From Pseudactinotalea terrae (GTDB taxonomy: Bacteria; Actinomycetota; Actinomycetes; Actinomycetales; Beutenbergiaceae), in assembly GCF_009733845.1 (NCBI RefSeq), contig NZ_WNXZ01000001.1, forward strand, positions 124,001-188,000: a stretch of 64,000 nt of DNA. The letters run 5' to 3'. Of this stretch, positions 44,578 through 52,851 are shown in pieces. The position numbers and the translations under genes are program-made. How positions within the stretch are numbered: position 1 is the stretch's first letter; the number at the start of each line of letters is the position of its first letter. Under the pieces are notes generated by a model. It ran no database searches. It had not been told where the DNA came from and was given only the letters and a program-made list of their open reading frames with translations.

Positions 44578-45948
44578 ATGAGACCCTCGACCGTGACCGC
44601 TGCGACCGCTGCCGGGCTCGGGTTGGCGTTGATGATCGCGGCGTGCGCGCCGGGATCGGGCACCCAGGAGCCCACGTCGGAGCAGCCGCAGGAGATCAGC
44701 ACCGACGTCGCCGCTCTCGGCGACATCACGCTGACGGTGTGGGACCAGGAGGTCCGCGGCGGCCAGGACGAGCAGATGACCCAGCTCAACGCGGCGTTCT
44801 CCGAGCTGTACCCCAACGTCACGATCGACCGCGTCTCGCAGTCCTTCGACGACCTGGAGACCACGCTGCGCGGCGCGCTCACGGGCGACGACGCGCCCGA
44901 CGTGGTGCAGGCGAACAACACCCGCGGGACCATGGGCGCGTTCGTCGAGGCCGGGCTGCTGCTCGACCTCGACGACTACGCCGACGCCTACGGCTGGCGT
45001 GAGCGCTACAGCGAGTCCGTGCTCGCGGTGTCCTCCTACGGGGATGGCGGCGCCACGTTCGGCGAGGGCGCGCTGTACGGGTTGCCGCAGACCGGCGAGA
45101 TCGTCGGCATCTTCTACTCCCGCAGCGCGCTCGCGGCCGCCGGTGTCGAGGAGGAGTCGCTGCGCAGCGGCACCTGGTCGGACTTCACCGCCGCGCTGGC
45201 GACCGTGCAGAGCAGCGGCGCGACGGCGATCCAGCTCGGCAACCTCGACGGCTGGCCCGCCGGGCACGTGTTCGGCCCGATCCAGGGCCAGCACGTCCCC
45301 GCCGACGAGATCACCGCCCTCGGCATGGGCAACGCGGGCGCCTCCTGGATGACGCCGGAGAACGAGGCGGCCGCCGCCGAGCTGCAGCAGTGGGTCGAGG
45401 CCGGTTACTTCAACGACGGACCCAACGGGACCGACTACGACGCCGCCTGGCAGTCCTTCTCCGAGGGCTCCGCCGTCTTCCTCATCGGCGGTTCGTGGCT
45501 TGCCGCGGACCTCGAGGCCGCGATGGGCGACGACGTGGGCTTCATGGCGCCGCCGCCCGTGGAGGCCGGCGGCCCGATCGCGACCACCGGTGGCACCGGG
45601 CTCCCGTTCGCGATCACGGCGCAGAGCCCGAACGCGACGGCGGCCGCTGCCTACATCGACTTCATCACCAGCGACGACGCGATGCAGGTGCTGGCGGAGA
45701 CCGGCAACATGCCGGTGAACCGCACCGCCGAGCTCGCCCCGAGCTCCGGCGTCAACGCCGAGATCTTCGAGGCGTTCGGCACGGTCAGCGAGAGCGGGCA
45801 CCTGCTGCCCTACCTCGACTGGGCGACGCCCTCCATGGGGGACACCCTCGGTGCCGGGCTGCAGGACCTCATCGGCGGGCAGGCCGATCCCACGCAGTTC
45901 CTGGAAGGGCTCGAGGCCGACTACAGCGCCTTCACGCAAGGCGGCTGA
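44578..45948 (+). CDS. Sugar ABC transporter substrate-binding lipoprotein
   Basis: A 456-residue family 1 solute-binding lipoprotein. Signal core ATAAGLGLALMIAAC with the lipobox cysteine at about residue 23. Mature part: ITLTVWDQEVRGGQDEQMTQ, DDAPDVVQANNTRGTMGAFV, GLPQTGEIVGIFYSRSALAA and AVFLIGGSWLAADLEAAMGD. AAGGAG precedes the ATG. It begins a three-gene importer inserted between hemE and cgoX. No regulator or ATPase is adjacent. Substrate unknown. Confidence 0.92.
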   Translation: MRPSTVTAATAAGLGLALMIAACAPGSGTQEPTSEQPQEISTDVAALGDITLTVWDQEVRGGQDEQMTQLNAAFSELYPNVTIDRVSQSFDDLETTLRGALTGDDAPDVVQANNTRGTMGAFVEAGLLLDLDDYADAYGWRERYSESVLAVSSYGDGGATFGEGALYGLPQTGEIVGIFYSRSALAAAGVEEESLRSGTWSDFTAALATVQSSGATAIQLGNLDGWPAGHVFGPIQGQHVPADEITALGMGNAGASWMTPENEAAAAELQQWVEAGYFNDGPNGTDYDAAWQSFSEGSAVFLIGGSWLAADLEAAMGDDVGFMAPPPVEAGGPIATTGGTGLPFAITAQSPNATAAAAYIDFITSDDAMQVLAETGNMPVNRTAELAPSSGVNAEIFEAFGTVSESGHLLPYLDWATPSMGDTLGAGLQDLIGGQADPTQFLEGLEADYSAFTQGG

Positions 45949-45951
45949 GCG

Positions 45952-46824
45952 GTGCGGTCAGGCCGCCGCTGGGTGCCCTACGCCTACCTGGCGCCGGCGC
46001 TGATCCTGTTCGGCGGGTTCCTCCTCTACCCGCTGGCGCGCTCGGTGCAGTACTCGCTGTACTCCTGGGACGGGCTGGGCGCCTCGGCCTTCGTCGGCCT
46101 GGACAACTACCTCGCGCTGGTGCAGGAGGAGCAATTGCGGGCCGCCTTCGCGCACGCCCTGGTGCTGATCGGCTTCTTCTCGCTGCTGCCGCTGGCGATC
46201 GGGCTGGTACTGGCGGCCGTACTCAACCGCGACAGAGCTGTCCGCGGGCTCGGGCTGTTCCGCACCGTGGTGTTCCTGCCGCAGGTGATCGCCATGGTGG
46301 TGGTGGCGGTGGCCTGGCGGCAGATCTACGCACCCGACGGCACCCTCAACACGGCGCTGCGTGCGATCGGGCTCGATCAGCTCACCCGCACGTGGCTCGG
46401 CGACTACACCTGGACCCTGCCCGCCGTCGGGATGGTCGGCACCTGGGTGCAGATGGGTCTGGTCACGGTGCTGCTGCTCGCCGGCATGGCGCGACTGCCG
46501 CGTGAGCAGTACGAGGCCGCGCGGCTCGACGGCGCGGGCGCGGTGCGGGAGTTCTTCTCGCTCACGCTGCCCTCGATCCGCCCCGAGATCGCGGTCGCGC
46601 TGACGCTGACGATCGTCGCGGCGCTCAAGACCTTCGACCTCGTCTACGTCACCACCGGTGGCGGGCCGGGCACCTCGACGACGGTGCCCGCCTACGAGGT
46701 GTTCCAGCGGGCCTTCCGCGAGGGTGCGGTGGGCTCGGCCGCGGCGATCGCCGTCACGCTGACCGTGCTGATCTTCGCGATCAACATGGTCGTGAACCGG
46801 GTCGTCGACCGGAGCGAGCCGTGA
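45952..46824 (+). CDS. CUT1 sugar ABC transporter permease (MalF-like)
   Basis: A 290-residue permease: WVPYAYLAPALILFGGFLLY helix 1, GLDNYLALVQEE, and the EAA loop YEAARLDGAGAVREFFSLTL. Six helices. GTG start 3 nt after the binding-protein stop; no strong ribosome site, so coupling is likely. The stop overlaps the second permease by 4 nt. Confidence 0.92.
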   Translation: MRSGRRWVPYAYLAPALILFGGFLLYPLARSVQYSLYSWDGLGASAFVGLDNYLALVQEEQLRAAFAHALVLIGFFSLLPLAIGLVLAAVLNRDRAVRGLGLFRTVVFLPQVIAMVVVAVAWRQIYAPDGTLNTALRAIGLDQLTRTWLGDYTWTLPAVGMVGTWVQMGLVTVLLLAGMARLPREQYEAARLDGAGAVREFFSLTLPSIRPEIAVALTLTIVAALKTFDLVYVTTGGGPGTSTTVPAYEVFQRAFREGAVGSAAAIAVTLTVLIFAINMVVNRVVDRSEP

Positions 46825-47621
46825 TCGTCTCGCGCGCCGAGCGCGCAGCCAACTACGTGGTGCTGGCGTTGTTCGCGGCGTTCGCGATCGCCCCGATCGG
46901 CATCGCGCTGGCGACCGCGCTGGCACCCAGCACCACCTCGCCCGGTGGCCTCGAGGTGTTCCGCCAGGCCTGGACCGAGGGTGAGTTCAGCCGGTACATG
47001 CTCACCTCCGCCACCGTGGCGGTGGTTGTCGTGGTCGTCGCGGTGCTCGCCTCGCTGCTGGCCGGCTACGCGTTCGGCACGATGGCGGTGCGCGGGTCCG
47101 GCTGGCTGTTCCCGTTGTTCCTGCTCGGGCTGATGGTGCCTACCGAGGCCATCGTGGTGCCGCTGTTCTACGACCTGCGGGCCCTCGGTCTCACGAACAC
47201 GTTGTGGGCTGTCGCACTGCCGCAGATCGCTCAGTCGATCGCGTTCGGCACGTATTGGATGCGTGCCTATTTCCGTTCCGCGCCGCGGCCTGTGATGGAG
47301 GCGGCGCGGATCGACGGCGCAGGATCGTGGCGCACGCTCTGGTCGATCCTGGTCCCGATCGGGCGGCCCGCCGTGGTGACGCTGGTGCTGCTCGTGTTCA
47401 TGTGGACCTGGAACGAGTTCCTGATCCCGCTGGTGATGAGCCCCAACGGCACGTTCCGCACCGCGCCGCTGGCGCTGGCGCTGTTCAAGGGCCAGCACGT
47501 GCAGGCCACCGGGCTGCTCGCCGCCGCTGCGGTGCTCGTGGCGCTGCCGGTCGTGGTCGTCTACCTGTTCCTGCAGCGTCACTTCATCCGCGGCATGGTC
47601 GAAGGGGCTGTGCGGGAATGA
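46821..47621 (+). CDS. CUT1 sugar ABC transporter permease (MalG-like)
   Basis: A 266-residue permease: NYVVLALFAAFAIAPIGIAL helix 1, EAA loop VMEAARIDGAGSWRTLWSIL and WTWNEFLIPLVMSPNGTFRT. It completes the importer with the preceding two genes. It ends 28 nt before cgoX, which has its own promoter hexamer, so the heme gene is probably transcribed separately. Confidence 0.92.
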   Translation: MIVSRAERAANYVVLALFAAFAIAPIGIALATALAPSTTSPGGLEVFRQAWTEGEFSRYMLTSATVAVVVVVVAVLASLLAGYAFGTMAVRGSGWLFPLFLLGLMVPTEAIVVPLFYDLRALGLTNTLWAVALPQIAQSIAFGTYWMRAYFRSAPRPVMEAARIDGAGSWRTLWSILVPIGRPAVVTLVLLVFMWTWNEFLIPLVMSPNGTFRTAPLALALFKGQHVQATGLLAAAAVLVALPVVVVYLFLQRHFIRGMVEGAVRE

Positions 47622-47637
47622 GTGGTGAGCCACGCCG

Positions 47638-47643
47638 TAGGCT
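47638..47643 (+). promoter_or_regulatory. -10 element of a leaderless cgoX promoter
   Basis: TAGGCT, 6 nt (CGCACG) before ATG 47650; there is no ribosome site. Confidence 0.55.
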
Positions 47644-47649
47644 CGCACG

Positions 47650-48969
47650 ATGCTGAGCTCGACAGTCGTGATCGGTGGCGGCATCTCCGGTCTGGTCGCC
47701 GCGCGCATGCTCGCCCGTGCCGGTCACGGCGTGACGCTGCTCGAGCCGAACGAGCTGGGCGGCGCCGTGGCCCGGCGGCAGCTGGACGGTCTCCAGGTCG
47801 ACGTCGGTGCCGAGGGTTTCGCGACCCGTGGCGGCGCGGTCCCCGATCTCCTGGCCGAGCTCGGGCTCGCCGAGCGCGCGTGCTCGCCCGAACCCGTGGG
47901 CACCTGGGTGTACCGCCCCGACGGCTCCACGCGGATCCCCGACGGCGCCGTGCTGGGCATCCCCACCGACCTCGCCGACCCTGCGCTCAGCGCCTTGGGG
48001 GAGGAGGGACTCGAGCGGGCTCGGCTGGACGCCTCGCTGCCCGCTGCCGTGGGCGCGGACGCGGCGAGCCTCGGCGCCCTCGTGCGTGCCCGCATGGGCG
48101 ATGCCGTCCTCGACGCCTGGCCCCGACCCCTCGTGGCCGGCGTGCACCGGCTCGACATCGAGACCGTAGCCCCGCACGTGCTGCTGCCCGGGGTGCTCGA
48201 CCGGCTCGCCGAGCGCGGGTCGCTCGCGGCCGCACTCGGTGGCGGCTCCGGCCAGCTCGGCGGGCTCTCCGGTGGCATCCACCAGATCGCCGACGCGATC
48301 GTCGGTGAGCTCGTCACGCACGGTGCGACGACGGTGCCCGCAGCGGCGACCGCCGTCGAGCCCGATCTGTTCGGCTGGCGCGTGCGGACGTCGCACGACA
48401 CCGTGATCCACGCCGACCGGTTGCTCCTCGCGTGCCCGCCGTGGTGGTGGCCGAGCGGCCTCCCCGAGCCTCTCGCCGCGGCCGGCAGGTCCTGGCCCGG
48501 ACCGCGTCCGGTCGACCTGGTCACGCTCGTGCTGGCGCACGACGGCGGAGCCCGGGCCTCGGGCGTGATCGTCGCCGACGGCGGTGACCGGGTCCGCGCC
48601 CGCGCGCTCACCTTCTCCAGCGCCAAGTGGGCATGGCTCGCCGAGCAGGCCGGCGACCGCGTGGTGCTGCGCCTGACCTACGACGCGTTCGACGGCACGG
48701 ACGAGGCGCTCGTGATGCGTGCCCTCGAGGACGCGCGAACCCTCACGGGTGGCGACTGGTCGGCCGCCGATCTGCGCGCGAGCGACCGCACCCGGTGGGC
48801 CATGGCATGTTCCGCCGTCGAGCCATCGATGACGGCGCACCGCGAGCAGGTGCGGGAGCGGCTGGCGGAGGTCGAGGCGCTCGAGGCGACCGGCGGGTGG
48901 CTCGCCGGGACCGGACTGGCGTGGTCGGTCACGGACGCGGTCGGCGCCGCTGCGCGGCTCGGTGCCTAG
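47650..48969 (+). CDS. cgoX: Coproporphyrinogen III oxidase (HemY/CgoX, protoporphyrinogen oxidase family)
   Basis: A 439-residue FAD protein beginning with the dinucleotide-binding motif VVIGGGISGLVAARMLA and EPNELGGAVARRQLDGLQVD. The C-terminal flavin segment TGGWLAGTGLAWSVTDAVGA is present. In actinobacteria with ChdC and CpfC, this family oxidises coproporphyrinogen to coproporphyrin. The usual neighbours hemE and chdC are here separated from it by sugar transport modules. Its stop overlaps the convergent LacI-family gene by 4 nt. Confidence 0.9.
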   Translation: MLSSTVVIGGGISGLVAARMLARAGHGVTLLEPNELGGAVARRQLDGLQVDVGAEGFATRGGAVPDLLAELGLAERACSPEPVGTWVYRPDGSTRIPDGAVLGIPTDLADPALSALGEEGLERARLDASLPAAVGADAASLGALVRARMGDAVLDAWPRPLVAGVHRLDIETVAPHVLLPGVLDRLAERGSLAAALGGGSGQLGGLSGGIHQIADAIVGELVTHGATTVPAAATAVEPDLFGWRVRTSHDTVIHADRLLLACPPWWWPSGLPEPLAAAGRSWPGPRPVDLVTLVLAHDGGARASGVIVADGGDRVRARALTFSSAKWAWLAEQAGDRVVLRLTYDAFDGTDEALVMRALEDARTLTGGDWSAADLRASDRTRWAMACSAVEPSMTAHREQVRERLAEVEALEATGGWLAGTGLAWSVTDAVGAAARLGA

Positions 48970-50918
48970 GCCCAGACCTGAGCGGCGAGGTGCTCGGCCT
49001 CCTCGGCGGTCGCCGCGCCGTCGAGCATGACGGCGCCGAGGCTGACGGTCAGGGTGGCGCCGTTGCCGACCTGCAGCGGGGAGCTCCAGGCGAGCGCGGG
49101 GCCCGCGCCGACGTAGTCGCTGGCGCGAAGGAACCACGGCAGCACATGATCGGGATCCTGGGCGAGCACGAGCGTGGCGACCCGCGGGCCACGATGCTGC
49201 ACGAACGCCACCCAGGGTGAGATCGAGCCGTGGATCGCGTCCGGGCCCTCGCCGTGCGAGCCCATCACGGTCGTGGTGGTGGCAGGGCCGAGGCGCCAGA
49301 ACAGGCCGCCGTAACCCGCGCCACGGCGACCGGCGGTCGCGGGTGACTCGATCACGAGGTCACGCTGATCGGCGAGCAGCTCGGAGCGCCACCGCAGCGA
49401 CCACGCGTGCTCGCTCATCACAGCAGCCCGCAGCTCACGCTGCTCGCTCAGCAGGTCGCCGCCCTGCGCGTCCGACCACAGGATCTCCTGCTGCAGCGTG
49501 CCGTCCTCGGCATGCTCGGAGAGCACCTGCTGGCGACCGTGGTTCGCGAGCAGCGTCGGGCCCTCGTCGCGCACGTAGGTGCGGCCGCCCCAGAACGACG
49601 TGCCGTTGACGAGCGCGACCGCCATCGAGACACCGTAGTGATGGCGGTGGTCGGCCGGGGTGACCTCGGTGAGGTCGAGCCCCGCCGCGGTGCGCACCGG
49701 GTGCAGGTAGGGCCGCGGGGAGTGCACGGGCGGCATCTCGGCGCCGTCGAGCGAGCGCACGAGGTCGATCTCGCTGCCGTCGGCAAGGGTGCCGATCAGG
49801 CAGTGGCCCGCGTCGTCGCGCACGGGGTCGTCACGCCACTGCACGCCGGTGAGCACCGGGGGCGGCGCGGTCGCGGCGCGCTGCGCCTCCCGCCGCAGGC
49901 CGTGCACGGTGGCCGGGACCACCCCGCTGCTGGCGCGCGGCTCGAGCTCGGGGACCCACAGCGGCGGGTCGGTCCTGCCGACGCCGTCGAGCAGCGCCGT
50001 CAGCTGTTGCCACGCCAGCTCACCCAGCTGCCCGTGGTGCACCGAGACGGTGGTGAGCGGCGGCAGCGAGAACCGCGACAGCGCGATGTTGTCGAACCCG
50101 GTCACGGAGATGTCGGTGGGCACGGCGACGCCGAGCTCGTTGAGCCGGGCCAGCAGGCCGAAGGCGACCAGGTCGTTGTAGGCGACGACGGCGGTGGCCC
50201 GGCACTCGAGGACGGCCTCGCCGGCTCGGTAGCCCGAGGCGATCGAGGCGCCGCCGGGCAGCTCGGTCAGCCGCACCTCGGTGCGACTCGCGGCGAAGCG
50301 CCGCATCGCGTCGATCCGCTGCCGGTTGGGCTCGCTGCGCGAGGGGCCGGCGAGGTAGACGAGGTGCTGGTGGCCGAGCGCGGTCAGGTGCTCCATCACC
50401 AGGACCGCACCCGCGGCGTAGTCAGCGCCGATCGTGGGGGTGATGCCATCGGGCAGCCGGTTGACGACGACGACCGGGTGCAGCGTGGGCAGCAGCGCCC
50501 GCAGCTCGGCCTCGCCCAGCCGGGGGGAGACCAGCACGATCGCGTCACAACGCCGCCGGGCGTCCGAGATGCTGCGGACCTCCTCGCCCGGGTCACCCGA
50601 GGTGTCCGCGACCAGCACGCGGTAGTCGCGCTCGCCCGCAGCCGTGCTGACACCTGCCAGCACCTCCTGGAACATCGGGTTCCCGAGGTCGGGCACCACC
50701 ACGGCCACGGTGTTGGTCCGGCCCAGCGACAGGCTCCGGGCCGTGGTGGAGGGGTGGTACCTGAGCTCGTCAGCGGCGGCCTGCACGCGGCGCGCCAGCT
50801 CGGCGTCGACGGTCGCCTTGCCGTTCATCACACGCGAGACGGTGGCGCGGGAGACCTGGGCCGCACGCGCGACGTCGTCGATCGTCGCGGGCTTGCTCGC
50901 GTTGCGTGACTGCGGCAC
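48966..50918 (-). CDS. LacI-family regulator fused to a PmoA-like (DUF6807) domain
   Basis: A 650-residue fusion. Residues 10-65 are a LacI HTH with hinge (TIDDVARAAQVSRATVSRVM, YHPSTTARSLSLGRTNTVAV). Residues about 66-335 are the periplasmic-binding-protein-like sensor (NPMFQEVLAGVSTAAGERDY, SVTGFDNIALSRFSLPPLTT). Residues about 350-650 match the PmoA/DUF6807 family: RPYLHPVRTAAGLDLTEVTP, DHRHHYGVSMAVALVNGTSF and LVIESPATAGRRGAGYGGLF. Normal LacI proteins end near residue 340. It is divergent from the pectin-type operon and most likely represses it. AAGGAG precedes the GTG. Confidence 0.88.
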   Translation of the reverse strand: MPQSRNASKPATIDDVARAAQVSRATVSRVMNGKATVDAELARRVQAAADELRYHPSTTARSLSLGRTNTVAVVVPDLGNPMFQEVLAGVSTAAGERDYRVLVADTSGDPGEEVRSISDARRRCDAIVLVSPRLGEAELRALLPTLHPVVVVNRLPDGITPTIGADYAAGAVLVMEHLTALGHQHLVYLAGPSRSEPNRQRIDAMRRFAASRTEVRLTELPGGASIASGYRAGEAVLECRATAVVAYNDLVAFGLLARLNELGVAVPTDISVTGFDNIALSRFSLPPLTTVSVHHGQLGELAWQQLTALLDGVGRTDPPLWVPELEPRASSGVVPATVHGLRREAQRAATAPPPVLTGVQWRDDPVRDDAGHCLIGTLADGSEIDLVRSLDGAEMPPVHSPRPYLHPVRTAAGLDLTEVTPADHRHHYGVSMAVALVNGTSFWGGRTYVRDEGPTLLANHGRQQVLSEHAEDGTLQQEILWSDAQGGDLLSEQRELRAAVMSEHAWSLRWRSELLADQRDLVIESPATAGRRGAGYGGLFWRLGPATTTTVMGSHGEGPDAIHGSISPWVAFVQHRGPRVATLVLAQDPDHVLPWFLRASDYVGAGPALAWSSPLQVGNGATLTVSLGAVMLDGAATAEEAEHLAAQVWA

Positions 50919-51034
50919 GGCTGTCGACTCCTTCGAGGCCTGTGACGGAGCCCGCCGACCAGCGGGGACCCCACGGACTGGACGCTACCGGACCCATCCT
51001 CGTTGTCTCGGCAGGCGCGCCACAGGCAGATGGT

Positions 51035-51042
51035 AACCGGTT
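51035..51042. promoter_or_regulatory. LacI-type operator, upstream copy
   Basis: AACCGGTT at the centre of GGTAACCGGTTGCTGAG, an inverted repeat with the CG-centred shape of LacI-family sites. It lies between the divergent lacI-like and lplB-like genes, about 75 nt upstream of the predicted lplB-side start of transcription. Confidence 0.65.
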
Positions 51043-51074
51043 GCTGAGTTCTGCGCGGACTCCCAACCTTGGTG

Positions 51075-51104
51075 TTGCTGACGTTGGCGGGCTATGTCTA
51101 TAGT
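51075..51104 (+). promoter_or_regulatory. Promoter of the pectin-type operon
   Basis: TTGCTG (51075-51080) and TATAGT (51099-51104) are 18 nt apart, predicting transcription from about 51111. It is flanked by the two LacI-type operators. Confidence 0.6.
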
Positions 51105-51121
51105 GACTCGAACCTGTCAGA

Positions 51122-51129
51122 AACCGGTT
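51122..51129. promoter_or_regulatory. LacI-type operator, downstream copy
   Basis: AACCGGTT within AGAAACCGGTTACTCAG, matching the upstream site. It lies about 10-20 nt after the predicted start of transcription, a position suited to block RNA polymerase. The two operators are 87 bp apart centre to centre, so looping by a LacI tetramer or dimer pair is conceivable. Confidence 0.65.
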
Positions 51130-51190
51130 ACTCAGCCTGGGTCGGATTGCCGAACCCTGGCGCTCGACGTGGAGCGGAAGGCAACGAAGC

Positions 51191-51223
51191 ATGGCCAACT
51201 CGGCAACGGCTGGGCTGCGATGA
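51191..51223 (+). CDS. Possible 10-residue upstream open reading frame
   Basis: ATG 51191 reads MANSATAGLR and stops at TGA 51221-51223. It has a better ribosome site (GGAAGG, 9 nt upstream) than the permease, whose ATG 51220 overlaps this stop as ATGA. It may feed ribosomes to the permease by coupling. A chance frame cannot be excluded. Confidence 0.4.
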   Translation: MANSATAGLR

Positions 51224-52194
51224 GCGCGCCCACGCTCACGAGGCCCGTCGAGCACGCGCGCCTCGACCGGTCACCGAAGCCCGCACGCGCACGCGGCTTC
51301 CGGAAGACGATCTGGCGCCATCGCACGCTCTACCTGATGGCGATCCCGGGCATCGCGTACTTCCTGCTCTTCAAGTACCTGCCCATGGGCGGGCTCGCCA
51401 TCGCATTCCAGGACTACCAGCCGTTCCTCGGCATCAGTGGGAGCCCGTGGGTGGGATTCGAGCACTTCGTGCGCTTCTTCACCGAAGACACGTTCTTCAT
51501 GCTGCTGCGCAACACCCTGGTGGTCTCGGCGCTGCTGCTGGTCTTCGCGTTCCCGGTGCCGATCGTCCTCGCGCTGATGCTGAACGAGCTCCGCGGCCGC
51601 GTCTTCAAGCGCAGCGTGCAGTCGGTGATCTACCTGCCGCACTTCATGTCCTGGGTGATCGTCGTCTCGCTCTTCTACGTGCTGCTCACCACGGACCGGG
51701 GCGCCATCAACAACCTGATCACCGCGCTCGGTGGCGACTCGATCTCGTTCCTCACGGATCCGGACTGGTTGCGTCCGCTGTACGTGCTGCAGAACATCTG
51801 GAAGTCGGCCGGCTGGGGCACGATCGTCTACCTCGCCGCGATGACGGCGGTGGACACCAGCCTCTACGAGGCCGCCGAGCTCGACGGCGCAGGCCGCATG
51901 CGCCAGTCCTGGCACATCACGCTGCCGGCCATCCGGCCCGTGATCGTCGTGATGTTCATCCTGTCGATCGGCGACATCCTCGAGCTCGGCTTCGAGCACA
52001 TGTACCTGCTGCTCAACTCGCTGAACCGCGAGGTCGCCGAGATCTTCGACACCTACGTGTTCACCGCCGGGCTCCAGAACGGCCAGCTCTCCTACGGCAC
52101 CGCCGTCGGCCTCTTCAAGGGTCTCGTCGGCCTGATCCTCGTGGTGCTCGCCAACCGGATGTCCAAGAAGTTCGGTGAAGAGGGCGTCTACTAG
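51220..52194 (+). CDS. CUT1 ABC transporter permease, LplB type
   Basis: A 324-residue permease of the LplB/YtcP-associated branch that imports oligosaccharides such as oligogalacturonides: LYLMAIPGIAYFLLFKYLPM, MGGLAIAFQDYQPF (a hallmark of LplB), RSVQSVIYLPHFMSWVIVVS, EAA loop YEAAELDGAGRMRQSWHITL. First structural gene of the operon divergent from the LacI-PmoA regulator; overlaps the small upstream frame by 4 nt. Stop is 2 nt before the DUF624 gene. Confidence 0.93.
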   Translation: MSAPTLTRPVEHARLDRSPKPARARGFRKTIWRHRTLYLMAIPGIAYFLLFKYLPMGGLAIAFQDYQPFLGISGSPWVGFEHFVRFFTEDTFFMLLRNTLVVSALLLVFAFPVPIVLALMLNELRGRVFKRSVQSVIYLPHFMSWVIVVSLFYVLLTTDRGAINNLITALGGDSISFLTDPDWLRPLYVLQNIWKSAGWGTIVYLAAMTAVDTSLYEAAELDGAGRMRQSWHITLPAIRPVIVVMFILSIGDILELGFEHMYLLLNSLNREVAEIFDTYVFTAGLQNGQLSYGTAVGLFKGLVGLILVVLANRMSKKFGEEGVY

Positions 52195-52196
52195 CC

Positions 52197-52838
52197 ATGT
52201 TCTCCTTCGAGGGCTTCGCGCGGCTGAACGGCTTCCTCAGCGGCGTCTACCGGATGGCGTGGCTCAACATCCTGTGGGTCGCGGTGACCCTGCTCGGCCT
52301 GGTCGTCGTCGGCTTCGGACCGGCCTCCTACGCGATCGCCACCTATGTGGACCGGTGGTTCCGGCTGGGGCAGACGCCGCCTGTGACGCGCACCTTCCTC
52401 GGCTACTGCCGAGAGCAGGGCTGGCGCCCGGTGCTCATGGGCTGGATCCTGCTCGCAGCCGCCGGCGTGATCACCGTCAACCTGCTGCGTGTGGAGAGCG
52501 GAACCGTGCGCGCCCTCAACGTCGTCATGCTCGCCGTCCTCGGCATCATCGCGGCCTACGTGTTCTTCGTGATGGCGGCGCTCGACGTCGACACGATCCC
52601 GCGACAGCTCGCCAGCGCGGTGCTGCTGGGCGTCGGCTCGCTGCACCTGACGATCATCGGCGCGGCCGCCGTGGCGGGACTGGGTTGGCTGCTCGCGCAC
52701 CACGCCGCGCCGCTGCTGCTGCTCTTCGGGGTCGGGCTGCCCGCCACCGCTGCCGGCCTGATCACCCGCCGTGTGCTCAGCGGCCTCGACCACCAGACCG
52801 ATCACACGGCGCGGGTCCCCGCGCACTCCCCAGGATGA
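52197..52838 (+). CDS. DUF624 (YesL-like) membrane protein
   Basis: A 213-residue protein with five predicted helices. The N-terminal pattern NGFLSGVYRMAWLNILWVAV and LGLVVVGFGPASYAIATYVD defines DUF624/YesL, a family encoded in Firmicute and actinobacterial oligosaccharide-transport operons (for example beside rhamnogalacturonan genes in B. subtilis). Its role is unknown; it may assist the ABC importer. Confidence 0.88.
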   Translation: MFSFEGFARLNGFLSGVYRMAWLNILWVAVTLLGLVVVGFGPASYAIATYVDRWFRLGQTPPVTRTFLGYCREQGWRPVLMGWILLAAAGVITVNLLRVESGTVRALNVVMLAVLGIIAAYVFFVMAALDVDTIPRQLASAVLLGVGSLHLTIIGAAAVAGLGWLLAHHAAPLLLLFGVGLPATAAGLITRRVLSGLDHQTDHTARVPAHSPG

Positions 52839-52851
52839 GAGGACCACAACG

